The translations under genes were made by a program, and so were the position numbers. A stretch of DNA of 64,000 bases from Oscillospiraceae bacterium. GTDB taxonomy: Bacteria; Bacillota; Clostridia; Oscillospirales; Ruminococcaceae. Positions 1 through 8,330 of this stretch are shown piece after piece. Positions within the stretch are counted from its first letter, which is position 1; every line of letters starts with the position of its first letter. The stretch covers positions 62,001-126,000 of the forward strand of contig JAKSPJ010000005.1 in the NCBI GenBank assembly GCA_024404915.1. Direction: 5' to 3'. The notes under the pieces were generated by a model. That model did not search any database. It was not told the origin of the DNA and saw only the letters and a program-made list of their open reading frames with translations.

Positions 1-512
1 TTGTGAAGCTGGATGAAAACCGAATTCTGCCGGCTGTTATGCCTATGTTCGTATCTCACGAGAATCTGATTTCCCGTGTTGACGGCGTATTCAACTGCGT
101 ACAGGTTGAGGGCGACGCCATTGATCGTGCATACTTCAGTGGCCGTGGCGCAGGTAAATTCCCGACGGCAAGTGCTGTTATGGGTGACGTAATCGAAGCA
201 GTCAAGCATCACAAGACTGTATTCTCTCAGTTCTGGGTTGACGCAGAAACACAGGATTTTGTGGCAGGAATTGAAGATCTGGTCTGTGGTCTGTTTGTAC
301 GTTTTGAAACCGCACAGGATACTGTGGAAACAACAGCACTGCTGAATGCATATCTGGACAAGAAGCAGTTGACAGACAGCGTTGTCAATGTGACTGATGC
401 CGCATTTGTTATTGATGCACCGCTGACTGCTGCAGACCGCAAGGAACTTGTGGATATGCTGACAGAGAAGGACATGAAGGCAGCGAGTTTGATGCCTGTT
501 ATGCCTGCTTAA
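1..512 (+). CDS. hom: Homoserine dehydrogenase, C-terminal part (cut by window edge)
   Basis: The open frame is already running at base 1, so the true start lies outside the window. The visible 170 residues contain the C-terminal catalytic signature of homoserine dehydrogenase: an HENLISRVDGVFN stretch followed by SGRGAGKFPTASAVMGD. After it comes a region of about 100 residues that matches in position the C-terminal regulatory (ACT-like) part of long bacterial forms. The enzyme reduces aspartate semialdehyde to homoserine with NAD(P)H in threonine/methionine synthesis and is cytosolic. The stop codon is TAA at 510-512, followed directly by a strong hairpin, so this is the last gene of its transcript. 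The family assignment is firm; the regulatory domain type is inferred from position. Confidence 0.85.
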   Translation, partial: VKLDENRILPAVMPMFVSHENLISRVDGVFNCVQVEGDAIDRAYFSGRGAGKFPTASAVMGDVIEAVKHHKTVFSQFWVDAETQDFVAGIEDLVCGLFVRFETAQDTVETTALLNAYLDKKQLTDSVVNVTDAAFVIDAPLTAADRKELVDMLTEKDMKAASLMPVMPA

Positions 513-527
513 TCGATAATATATTTT

Positions 528-568
528 CATGGGCTGTGTATCACTTGGTACACAGCCCATGCTTTTGT
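528..568 (+). terminator. Rho-independent terminator after hom
   Basis: A 13-bp perfect stem (catgggctgtgta / tacacagcccatg, loop tcacttgg) at 528-561 is followed by cttttgtta. It sits 15 nt after the hom stop codon. Confidence 0.85.
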
Positions 569-585
569 TATAATAGCATAACCAC

Positions 586-623
586 AAAGAAAGCCGCACA
601 GCATAAACTGTACGGCTTTCTTT
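586..623 (-). terminator. Terminator of the SpoIID-like gene (also U-rich on the other strand)
   Basis: The stem aaagaaagccg(c/t)aca / tgtacggctttcttt spans 586-623 with an 8-nt loop. It lies just past the 3' end of the minus-strand gene at 645 and back to back with the hom terminator. Its flanks end transcription plausibly in both directions. Confidence 0.75.
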
Positions 624-644
624 CAATCTCAATAAATCCCAGAA

Positions 645-2045
645 TCAATCCATCTGTGATTCAGTTGTCTCATTCGACATTTCAGTTTGTGTCGCTAACT
701 CAGATGACGAAGAAGCAGATTCACTGCTAACTGTGATATCTGAACTTACAGCCGGCATCGGTCCGCTCGTAGCATTACTTGTAATGGTACTAGTCGAGAC
801 ACTCGATGACACGGAGGGATTTACATTTGCAATGTCCTCAATGTATTCAAACTCAAACTTCGGAGACTTCAGATTCAATACGCCTCTCAGGTCATTGCCC
901 CTTACACGAACTTGCCCGCCGATTACAGCATAGGCCACATAGCCGCCGTCACCGTACTCAAGTTTAATCCAATCACATGGGTTGCCAGTCAAGGTAATAT
1001 TGTACTTTCGTTCCAATTTTGATTTCAATTCGGATGCAGTGAAAACCTTTGCAGAATGGTAATTCGGATCCGAAGATTCATCGTGCTGTACTGTGATGCT
1101 TCTTAAATAAGGAACATCTGAAGAAAAGATATCTTTGCAGGAAGCAGTTGTTCCGCTGCTGGATGCATAGAACGATGTCAGTGCCGGAGCACCGTTATAA
1201 TAAAGAGCAATGCCGCATACTGAACGAACAGCATCTACAATGCTCTGCGGCGGATTTGATTTGCAAATCATACCTGCGCCATATCCATTGTAAAGATAAA
1301 ATGAATATGCAGCGACCGCCTGCGCTTTATAGGCTTCAGGTGAGAACGTATCACCCATTTCGTTGTAAACAATCTGGGAAAGAATAGATACCACGGTATC
1401 TGTCTTTCCGCCTACTGTCATTTTGTTCCACTCCTGCGTACCGGTTTGAACAAGCTGTGTACCAGGATAATATAAGCTTAAAATTTGATCATAAGTCCAG
1501 CCATCGTATATTGCATAAAAATTCGCACCATACTGACTCATTCCAACGCCGTGACCATGTCCCGACGTATAGAATACGACGCTACCCGGAGCTGCGTTGA
1601 CTGACTGAGGAGTTGTGATTGCAGGTTCCGTGATAGTTGTAGTTGCAGGCTTTTCTGTATGAACAGAGTCTCCTGTGTTTTTATTATTTATCTCACCGGA
1701 GATGATGGTATTTGTTGTCAGTGCAGTAGTCGTCGTTAGCGGTTCGTCCGGCCCCTGATTCTCTGCCTCGTAGCTGACCAGCGACAGACTATTATCATAT
1801 TGATTTAAATCTGCCTTCCACCAGTCGGCAACTTTACCCGTGCCCTCTTCCGACACAGCGTTGTCAGAAACAGCATGTTCATCCGTTTCATTTTTTCCGC
1901 TGATCGTACCAAAAGCATAAGCTACATTAGCAGAGCCGGAGCGCTGCATGGCATCTCTGTTATCCTGCATTGCACATGTACTTGTGAAACACAGAATCAT
2001 AGAAAGCAGGATTGCCACGCGGTTTCTGCGCGTTCGAGCTTGCAT
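645..2045 (-). CDS. SpoIID/LytB-domain secreted protein
   Basis: A 466-aa exported protein. The N-terminus has two arginines (RTRRNR) and a hydrophobic stretch ending near CFTSTCAM, which looks like a signal peptide or a lipobox-like site. Residues about 30-150 are low-complexity and Thr-rich. The SpoIID core follows: GHGHGVGMSQYGA near residue 160 and EAYKAQAVAAYSF near residue 240, preceded by YNEM, whose Glu matches the catalytic Glu of SpoIID. In B. subtilis SpoIID the AQAVAA block comes first and GHGVGMSQYGA near the end, so the order is swapped here, as in some other LytB-domain proteins. SpoIID is a peptidoglycan lytic transglycosylase acting in sporulation; here I infer only wall-glycan cleavage. 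The Ser/Thr-rich C-terminal 70 residues resemble a wall-spanning tail. The start has RBS TGGAG 7 nt upstream. Confidence 0.75.
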   Translation of the reverse strand: MQARTRRNRVAILLSMILCFTSTCAMQDNRDAMQRSGSANVAYAFGTISGKNETDEHAVSDNAVSEEGTGKVADWWKADLNQYDNSLSLVSYEAENQGPDEPLTTTTALTTNTIISGEINNKNTGDSVHTEKPATTTITEPAITTPQSVNAAPGSVVFYTSGHGHGVGMSQYGANFYAIYDGWTYDQILSLYYPGTQLVQTGTQEWNKMTVGGKTDTVVSILSQIVYNEMGDTFSPEAYKAQAVAAYSFYLYNGYGAGMICKSNPPQSIVDAVRSVCGIALYYNGAPALTSFYASSSGTTASCKDIFSSDVPYLRSITVQHDESSDPNYHSAKVFTASELKSKLERKYNITLTGNPCDWIKLEYGDGGYVAYAVIGGQVRVRGNDLRGVLNLKSPKFEFEYIEDIANVNPSVSSSVSTSTITSNATSGPMPAVSSDITVSSESASSSSELATQTEMSNETTESQMD

Positions 2046-2439
2046 AGTTTCACTCCAATTTTCAATCTCACCAGGTTAACCCGGCTTTATTTCCCCAAGA
2101 TTGCTGTGAGGATTTTGTCTAATCGTTCTGTCTCCCTTTCGCAAAGCACCTGTCCCAAACAGATTCCCCGCGTGTATCATTGTGATACATTGTTCTATTC
2201 GCAGTTTTGTTGTTTCTGCGTACATCTCTCTATTAGCTGCATTCGTATCATATTGCGAAGATGTGCGCCGCAGCATCCCAGCTGCGTTGAGAACATCGCC
2301 GTTCGCTGATGTCTCTCATTGAACAATATGAAGCAGCGAAACCAAAAAACAACGCTTCTTCAAAACGGAAACTCGTTCGTTTGCCGCAATGCTTCCGGTT
2401 ATTCTTCAGCCTGATTTCTGAAAGAAATCGATTCCCGAA
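2046..2439. other. Intergenic, no convincing gene
   Basis: About 390 nt between the sortase 3' end and the SpoIID-like start. A 66-codon minus-strand frame (2276-2076) exists but lacks a ribosome site and uses codons unlike its neighbours. A small hairpin (gatttc/gaaatc, about 2413-2429) may end the sortase transcript. The stretch presumably holds the promoter of the 2045 gene, but I could not find a convincing -35/-10 pair. Confidence 0.4.
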
Positions 2440-3948
2440 TTACGACTCTGCGCCATAGGGCACGAAAAGATTGGGATCGTAATTAACAGGATGGCCACTG
2501 TCGTAGTAGGCCTTTGGATACAGCACATTCTTATTCAATGTGGCATTCTCTGTACCCTCATAAGGATCTTCGCCGGCACGAACCTCTCTGCACATGAGAA
2601 TGAGCTTTGCATTTGGAACCAATCCGTTACAAGTATACAGTGACAAAATCGGATCCCCATACTTCACATCAATGTCATTGCTTATGAGTGTGCGTTTTTT
2701 TGCCTCGTTCACATACCAATAGAATGTTTCTTCATCCGGAAACTCCAGTGTATTCCAGCAGTCAAAAGCATACTCGGAATCATAATCCTCGCCGTCAACG
2801 ATAATGATAGCAAAAATCTTATAGGTATAATCCTTGTAGCAGGATGACAGCTGAACAATCGGATGTTCCTTATAGAAAGACGGATTATTCACATAGTCAC
2901 GAAGGCTTCCGAACATTGTTCTATTGTTCATATTATGACCATAAATAAAAACATTGCCGGAATTATCTTCGATGCGGCGATGTTCCACCACCTCATCAAA
3001 GTGACACCTATAGTCCATGAAGATACAACCAGAACGGCTGTCCTCCTGATGGAAGGTGCGGTAAAGGTAATAGTCATTCATATTAACCTGGATATCTTTC
3101 GACTTCTTTTGCACAACGGGATAGCTTACCAGTGTTCCCGGAACCGTAATATAGCCCACAAGGTCGGGGTTTTGGCTCAGTAATCTGTTCGCTACATCGT
3201 TATACTCCAGATACTCAAATACATCGCCGGTTACCGGATCTTCTGCTTCGGATGTCTCCTGTGTCTGAAATCCTCTGTTGCCACGTGATTCTTCAAGCAT
3301 CTGCTGGATTTTATTGTACTCCTGTTTGGCTTTGTACAAGTCAATATAATAGGATCCAATCAAAAACGAACAAACGCCCACAACAACCAGTGCTGTCGAG
3401 AACACAATTTTCCGGACTGACTCCAGTACAGAATCCCCACGCCAGGGCAAAAATACTTTCAAGATATCTACAAAGGTATAATGACTGCGCTTCTTCTTCT
3501 TTTTCTTCGGCTTTTCGCCATTCATTCCGGCTTGCTTTTTTGAGGACTGCAAAGTCTCTGCTTCCCCAGAAATGCGGCTGCCGTTTGTCCGGCTCAAATT
3601 CGGGCTTTTTCTTCCCTCTTCCTTCTTTTCAGGACGAATAGAAGGAGCTTCAGATACGTTCAAAGAATCAGCGGTTTCCGGTTCTGATATTGCGCCATCC
3701 AACTTTTCTTTCCCCATCTCATCGGAAAAATGCTTTGTTTCGTCAATCATTGCTTCCGTTTCATCGTCATCTGCGTCAACGCCTGCATGTCCAGCAGATC
3801 TTCTGAGCACCTGACGATTATTGTAAGCTCTTCTCGGCGAACTTCCTGCACTCTCACGCAAAGGTGAATTCCCTGATTGGGTTCTGTTCTGTGCATTGGC
3901 ATCGAAATCTTCCCCGGATTTTTCGAGATCTCTATTTCTAAGATCCAT
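2440..3948 (-). CDS. Class B sortase with long cytoplasmic N-terminal extension
   Basis: 502 aa from the ATG at 3948, chosen because GGAGG lies 7 nt upstream; an in-frame ATG at 3972 precedes that site and is unlikely. Residues 1 to about 165 are hydrophilic, charged and probably disordered, ending in a Lys-rich run. One membrane helix follows (STALVVVGVCSFLIGSYYI), then a SrtB catalytic domain: YGHN with the catalytic His, LSLYTC with Cys440, and Arg454 in MCREVR. Class B sortases are membrane-anchored transpeptidases that attach proteins to the wall or build pili. The large cytoplasmic extension is unusual and could be a signalling or docking region. No sortase substrate with an obvious sorting signal is adjacent, so the target is unknown. 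Confidence 0.85.
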   Translation of the reverse strand: MDLRNRDLEKSGEDFDANAQNRTQSGNSPLRESAGSSPRRAYNNRQVLRRSAGHAGVDADDDETEAMIDETKHFSDEMGKEKLDGAISEPETADSLNVSEAPSIRPEKKEEGRKSPNLSRTNGSRISGEAETLQSSKKQAGMNGEKPKKKKKKRSHYTFVDILKVFLPWRGDSVLESVRKIVFSTALVVVGVCSFLIGSYYIDLYKAKQEYNKIQQMLEESRGNRGFQTQETSEAEDPVTGDVFEYLEYNDVANRLLSQNPDLVGYITVPGTLVSYPVVQKKSKDIQVNMNDYYLYRTFHQEDSRSGCIFMDYRCHFDEVVEHRRIEDNSGNVFIYGHNMNNRTMFGSLRDYVNNPSFYKEHPIVQLSSCYKDYTYKIFAIIIVDGEDYDSEYAFDCWNTLEFPDEETFYWYVNEAKKRTLISNDIDVKYGDPILSLYTCNGLVPNAKLILMCREVRAGEDPYEGTENATLNKNVLYPKAYYDSGHPVNYDPNLFVPYGAES

Positions 3949-4060
3949 TTCAGCGCCTCCATCATTTAGCATTCATTCTCAGCTTCAATCTATGCAGAGC
4001 AGCATAGTCTTATCAAAGATTGTGCTTCAGGTTGATGCAGCACAACAACCTGTACTGTCG

Positions 4061-4609
4061 TTATGCAAGCAGCAATTGTTTCGCAAGTTGAAAAACACAT
4101 AAAGCGGTTTTTCTCCGAACCCCTTCCCTGTCTAATTCCGGGAATTCCCACAATTTCAACAGAGTCGCAGCCACCTGATTCTGATAAGCGAAACCGGCAT
4201 AGACAGTACCAACTGGTAGTATCGTTGAACCGCCTCCCGGCCCTGCCAAACCCGTTACTGTCAGACACAGGGATGCTTTTGACATTTGCCGTAAACCTTT
4301 TGCCATTTCATATGCGGTCGGCCGGCTTACTGCCCCATGCTGCAGCAGAATATCGGACGGGACATGAAGCATGTTTTGCTTCATCAAATCAGAATAGGTG
4401 CAGATTCCAAGTTCAAACACGCCGGATGCGCCTGAAACTGATGTTATGCGCTCAGAGAGCAAACCTCCTGTCAGGCTTTCGCCCGTAGATACAGTTAGCC
4501 TATTCTCCATTAATAATTGTACTACATCAGCGACTGTTTTGTCAAGGTCCCCATACATAATTTGGTCATTTTTACCATATTCAGGCTTTATTATTTCGCT
4601 AATATTCAT
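4061..4609 (-). CDS. pncC: Nicotinamide-nucleotide amidase, CinA C-terminal family
   Basis: 182 aa from the ATG at 4609 (GGTGG 4 nt upstream). A TTG start at 4648 that would overlap the thiI stop is an alternative, but its ribosome site is poor. Hallmarks of the CinA C-terminal domain are present: VSTGESLTGGLLSERIT, GICTYSDLMKQ and the VTGLAGPGGG block. The family deamidates NMN to nicotinate mononucleotide, recycling NAD made by DNA ligase. The N-terminal CinA domain is absent, as in stand-alone PncC. It lies 35 nt downstream of thiI and may be co-transcribed with it. Confidence 0.88.
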   Translation of the reverse strand: MNISEIIKPEYGKNDQIMYGDLDKTVADVVQLLMENRLTVSTGESLTGGLLSERITSVSGASGVFELGICTYSDLMKQNMLHVPSDILLQHGAVSRPTAYEMAKGLRQMSKASLCLTVTGLAGPGGGSTILPVGTVYAGFAYQNQVAATLLKLWEFPELDREGVRRKTALCVFQLAKQLLLA

Positions 4610-4644
4610 ATTTCCACCAATTGTATTTGTTCCACATGAAACAC

Positions 4645-5856
4645 TCAAAGGTTCTGATTTTCGGAAACATGCTGTGCAAATACTTTCATTTCTGCATTTT
4701 CAATGGCTCTTTCAATCATTGGCGCAAAGTCCACTTCCTTCTGCGCTTCTTCAATCTCTGCAAGCACCGGACGAAGTTTCGGGTGTCTTGGAGTAAATAC
4801 TGTACAGCAATCCTCATAAGGCTGGATGGATGTTTCATAGGTGTCAATCGTTCTTGAAATGTTAATTATTTCAACTTTGTCCATTCCAATCAGGGGGCGC
4901 AGTACCGGCATGGTGGCAACAGCATCTGTGCAGGCAATTGCAGGCAGTGTCTGGCTTGCAACCTGGCCAAGGCTTTCACCAGTAATCACAGCACCGCAGT
5001 TTTCTTTTTCTGCGATTCTGCATGCAATTTCCATCATCAGACGGCGCATCAGAATGGTGAAGAATTCCTCCGGACAATTTCTCTGGAGTTCCTCCTGAAT
5101 CTCTGTAAAGGGAATGCAATAGAAAGCCATGCTGCCGCACCACGGTGTCAGCTTCTCGCACAGTTGCTCAACTTTCATCCTGGCACGATCTGAGGTATAG
5201 GGCGGGCTTGCAAAATGGCATGCTGAAATACGAAGACCACGTTTTGCCATCATATAGGCTGCAACCGGGCTGTCGATACCGCCGGACAGCAGCAGCATTG
5301 CATTGCCTGCAGTTCCCACCGGCAAACCGCCTGCACCCTTTTCCTTTGCCGCATGCACATATGCATTCACATCACGGATTTCAACAGTAACGGTAACATC
5401 CGGATGATTGACGTCCACCTTCAGATGCGGATAATTCTGTAAAAGAATGCCGCCAAGCTCTGCGCAAATCTGCGGTGATTTCATCGGGAATGCTTTATCT
5501 GCACGCTTTGCCTCGACCTTAAATGTCTTAGCAGCTGTCAGTGTATCCTGCAAATAGGGAACGGCTCTCTCAGCAATGTTCTGAAAATCCTTTTCACAGG
5601 TCAATGCACGGCACAATGCTGCAATGCCAAAAATCTTTTTCAGACGCAGCATTGCTGCATTTAGCAGCTCATCTCTTTCTTCATCGGATTCAGTTTCCGG
5701 TGTAATATAAATTGTAGACTGTGCTTTTGCATAGGAAAATTTGCCGATTTTTTTGAGACGGAAGCGGATATTCCGCAGGAGCACATCTTCAAATGTGCTT
5801 CTGTTCATGCCCTTCAATGCCATCTCGCCATATTTTACCAAGATAATCTCTTTCAT
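4645..5856 (-). CDS. thiI: tRNA 4-thiouridine synthase ThiI
   Basis: 403 aa from the ATG at 5856, preceded by AAAGGG. A longer frame exists, but its extra 38 residues are Arg-rich and overlap the upstream gene. The N-terminal ferredoxin-like/THUMP part covers roughly residues 1-165. The PP-loop ATP pyrophosphatase motif SGGIDSPVA is near residue 185, and TGESLGQVASQT and RPLIGMDKVEI follow. There is no C-terminal rhodanese domain, typical of Gram-positive ThiI. It adenylates and thiolates U8 of tRNA (and can serve thiamine thiazole synthesis) with sulfur from the cysteine desulfurase encoded immediately upstream. The pairing is the standard NifZ-ThiI arrangement of Firmicutes. Confidence 0.92.
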   Translation of the reverse strand: MKEIILVKYGEMALKGMNRSTFEDVLLRNIRFRLKKIGKFSYAKAQSTIYITPETESDEERDELLNAAMLRLKKIFGIAALCRALTCEKDFQNIAERAVPYLQDTLTAAKTFKVEAKRADKAFPMKSPQICAELGGILLQNYPHLKVDVNHPDVTVTVEIRDVNAYVHAAKEKGAGGLPVGTAGNAMLLLSGGIDSPVAAYMMAKRGLRISACHFASPPYTSDRARMKVEQLCEKLTPWCGSMAFYCIPFTEIQEELQRNCPEEFFTILMRRLMMEIACRIAEKENCGAVITGESLGQVASQTLPAIACTDAVATMPVLRPLIGMDKVEIINISRTIDTYETSIQPYEDCCTVFTPRHPKLRPVLAEIEEAQKEVDFAPMIERAIENAEMKVFAQHVSENQNL

Positions 5857-5875
5857 TTGTCCATACCCTTTCAAA

Positions 5876-7012
5876 TTATCGTTTATGCACAAGCTTCGCC
5901 TGCGCCTCCTCCAGATATGCCGCCAGTGCATGCATATCCTCTGCCGTGTTATCCATACAGAAACTGACACGCAATGTACTGTCTGCCAGATCTTGTTTTA
6001 TGCCGAATTGCTGCAGAACGCCGCTTTGCTTTCCTTTGGAACACGCAGAACCGCTGGAAACAGAAACCCCTTTTTCCGCCAGAAAATGCAGCATCGTTTC
6101 AGAACGCAGGCCTTTCACGGAAAAGCTCAGAATATACGGCGATCCCTCTTCAGGTGACTGGATAGCTATGCCATCTAACGCAGACAATGCCCGGATACAC
6201 TCCGAACGCAAAGCAGAAATGTATTCTCCTCGGCTGGGAATCGTCTTCCGCAGCTCCTCAACAGCTGCTCCGAATCCTGCAATCAACGGAACCGATTCCG
6301 TTCCGGGGCGGATTCCCTGCTCCTGCTCTCCGCCTTTCATCAGAGATGCCAGACGGACACCCTTCTTATGATACAGCGCACCGATTCCCTTGCAGGCATG
6401 CACTTTATGTCCACTGACAGTCAGCAAATCTGCATGCATTTTTTCCGGCTGTACCGGCAGCTTCATATATCCCTGCACCGCATCGCAATGGGTAATAACC
6501 TGGGGATAATCTCTCTTGACTCTGGTAAAGATTTCCTGAACCGGCAGAATCGCACCCGTTTCATTGTTCACCATCATCATACTGATCAGGCAGGTGTTTT
6601 CATTCACAGACTCCATCACCTGATCTGCAGTATAGCTGCCATCGGGACCGGGGGCAATCCGAATCACTTCGAATCCCTGCTCCTCCAGCATATCAAAAGC
6701 CCCTCGCACAGATGCGTGTTCCACCGTTGTGGTAATCACACGCCGCAGCCGTTTTCCATATTTCATTGCAGCGCCGCGAATGGCAAGATGATTGCTTTCC
6801 GTTGCACCGGAAGTAAACAGAATCTCTGCACTTTCGCAGCCAAGAGAAGCCGCAATCTGTTTTCTCGCCCGATCCATCACCAATTGCGCATCCAGTCCGA
6901 CGCTGTGCAGAGAGGACGGATTGCCGAAATGGCCTCGCATCGCCTCTGTCATACTTTGAATGCAGGTTTCACTTGGACAGGTGGTGGCAGCAGAATCCAG
7001 ATAGATTGCCAT
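5876..7012 (-). CDS. Cysteine desulfurase (NifS/IscS-like, partner of ThiI)
   Basis: 378 aa from the ATG at 7012; AAGGAG lies 11 nt upstream, and an in-frame GTG at 7024 overlaps that ribosome site and is unlikely. It is a class V PLP-dependent fold: YLDSAATT at the N-terminus, ATESNH, CDAVQGY, the PLP lysine in SGHK, and the catalytic Cys in the loop SSGSACSKGK. It removes sulfur from cysteine as a persulfide and, given the thiI gene 19 nt downstream, is probably dedicated to tRNA s4U formation rather than Fe-S assembly. No scaffold gene (iscU/sufU) is nearby. Confidence 0.9.
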   Translation of the reverse strand: MAIYLDSAATTCPSETCIQSMTEAMRGHFGNPSSLHSVGLDAQLVMDRARKQIAASLGCESAEILFTSGATESNHLAIRGAAMKYGKRLRRVITTTVEHASVRGAFDMLEEQGFEVIRIAPGPDGSYTADQVMESVNENTCLISMMMVNNETGAILPVQEIFTRVKRDYPQVITHCDAVQGYMKLPVQPEKMHADLLTVSGHKVHACKGIGALYHKKGVRLASLMKGGEQEQGIRPGTESVPLIAGFGAAVEELRKTIPSRGEYISALRSECIRALSALDGIAIQSPEEGSPYILSFSVKGLRSETMLHFLAEKGVSVSSGSACSKGKQSGVLQQFGIKQDLADSTLRVSFCMDNTAEDMHALAAYLEEAQAKLVHKR

Positions 7013-7437
7013 TGATGCTTTCACTCCTTCGCATGTATTGTACCATACTTTTTTGATACTTTTTTGAAAATTGAAAAAAAAACAGTAAAAAACTGTGTTC
7101 TTCTGTATGATACAAGCCTTTACTTTATCCGTATCCTATCTATTATACTATATAATATAGAAATAGTCAAGACAATCATTCCTGATTCTCACAATAAAAT
7201 AAGGATGATCCGTTTCTGATGTCAAAATGCCATCCAAAATCCTTTTTCGGTTCTGTATGCATTATAAATTGTTGCCAAATGGTCTATAATCAAAAAAACT
7301 TTAATAAAATTTTAAAAAAGTACTTGCTTTTTTAAAATATACATGTTATAATATATCCATCATAATTTACGAATTGTAATTTTGTTTTGCATTGCCCCTT
7401 ATGTATAGCAAAATAGATAACGAAAGGATGATTCAGA
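7013..7437. other. AT-rich divergent promoter region
   Basis: A 425-nt, strongly AT-rich spacer between two divergent genes. Apart from the promoter at 7324-7352 it has A and T runs (for example 7072-7092) but no open frame of note and no strong hairpin. Confidence 0.5.
7324..7352 (+). promoter_or_regulatory. Sigma-A type promoter of the lipoprotein gene
   Basis: TTGCTT (7324-7329), a 17-nt spacer and TATAAT (7347-7352). The expected transcription start near 7360 gives a leader of about 80 nt. Confidence 0.7.
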
Positions 7438-8280
7438 ATGAAAAAAGCCCTGCTCCTCCCCCTGGCACTGCTTCTTGGCACATGCCTGACTGCTTGTTCC
7501 TTCCATTCGAATTCTCAAGGCAGCTCTGATAGTATTGAAGATAATATCACTATCGATGGCGGATGGAATACTTCAAAAAGCCGTACAGCAATCGATAATA
7601 ATCCCAAGGCAAAGGCAGCTTTTGAAAAGGCAACGAGTTCACTGGTTGGTATGGAATACGAAGCTGTATCCCTGTTGGGCACCCAGACCGTTTCCGGAAC
7701 CAATTATTCTGTCCTCTGCCTTGGCACAGGTGTTTTCCCAGGTGCACAGCCTGCCTGGGTCATCCTGTATATTTATGAGGATCCGGACGGCAATTGTTCC
7801 ATTCTTCGTGAACAGAATCTTACATTGGATATCAGTGAAGAAACGGATACCGGCTATGAAGATTACAATGAAAGCACTCAGATTGCCAATCCATGGTGCG
7901 ATTATGCCACCATTGACGAAGCAGTCCAGGCAAGCGGTGTTCCATTTATGATTCCTGATATGCTGAGCGGCACTCCCCGTACTTCCATTCAGGCAACTGA
8001 CTGCATGATTGATGTGATTTACGGAGAACCGGAAGTACTGCGCCTGCGAAAAGCGAAAGGCACAGAGGATATCTCAGGCGACTACAATGAATATGACTTT
8101 GAAGAAAATATGGAACTGGAGAACACCCCTGTTACGCTGAAAGGAAATAGGGATCAGGTGTTCCTGGCTGTCTGGAATGACGGTACCTGCAGCTATGCTT
8201 ACTATAGCACCAATGGAATCGATTCTGCAGCAGCCAGGGAACAAATTACAACGCTGATTCAAGCCAATCACGAAAACTAA
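7438..8280 (+). CDS. Hypothetical lipoprotein
   Basis: 280 aa with a lipoprotein signal: MKK, a Leu-rich core and lipobox LTAC with Cys20. The ribosome site is AAAGGA, 8 nt before the ATG. After a Ser/Asn-rich linker comes a soluble extracytoplasmic domain of about 230 residues with alternating hydrophobic segments and many acidic residues. I do not recognise its family. It stands alone: its own promoter is upstream and a strong hairpin follows the stop. Membrane attachment is well supported; its function is unknown. Confidence 0.7.
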   Translation: MKKALLLPLALLLGTCLTACSFHSNSQGSSDSIEDNITIDGGWNTSKSRTAIDNNPKAKAAFEKATSSLVGMEYEAVSLLGTQTVSGTNYSVLCLGTGVFPGAQPAWVILYIYEDPDGNCSILREQNLTLDISEETDTGYEDYNESTQIANPWCDYATIDEAVQASGVPFMIPDMLSGTPRTSIQATDCMIDVIYGEPEVLRLRKAKGTEDISGDYNEYDFEENMELENTPVTLKGNRDQVFLAVWNDGTCSYAYYSTNGIDSAAAREQITTLIQANHEN

Positions 8281-8286
8281 GAACGG

Positions 8287-8330
8287 CAATGCCGATGGAA
8301 TCAGAATTCAGATTCCATCGGCATTGTGTT
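8287..8330. terminator. Convergent terminator (lipoprotein gene / rmuC)
   Basis: A 16-bp perfect stem (caatgccgatggaatc / gattccatcggcattg) at 8287-8326, followed by tgtttt on the plus strand. The rmuC stop codon (8301-8303) sits inside the loop, so the last rmuC codons form one arm of the terminator. Confidence 0.85.

Noticed and set aside
2076..2276. 66-codon minus-strand frame upstream of the SpoIID-like gene
   Set aside because: No ribosome site, atypical codons (AGA, ATA, CGA), no recognisable domain.
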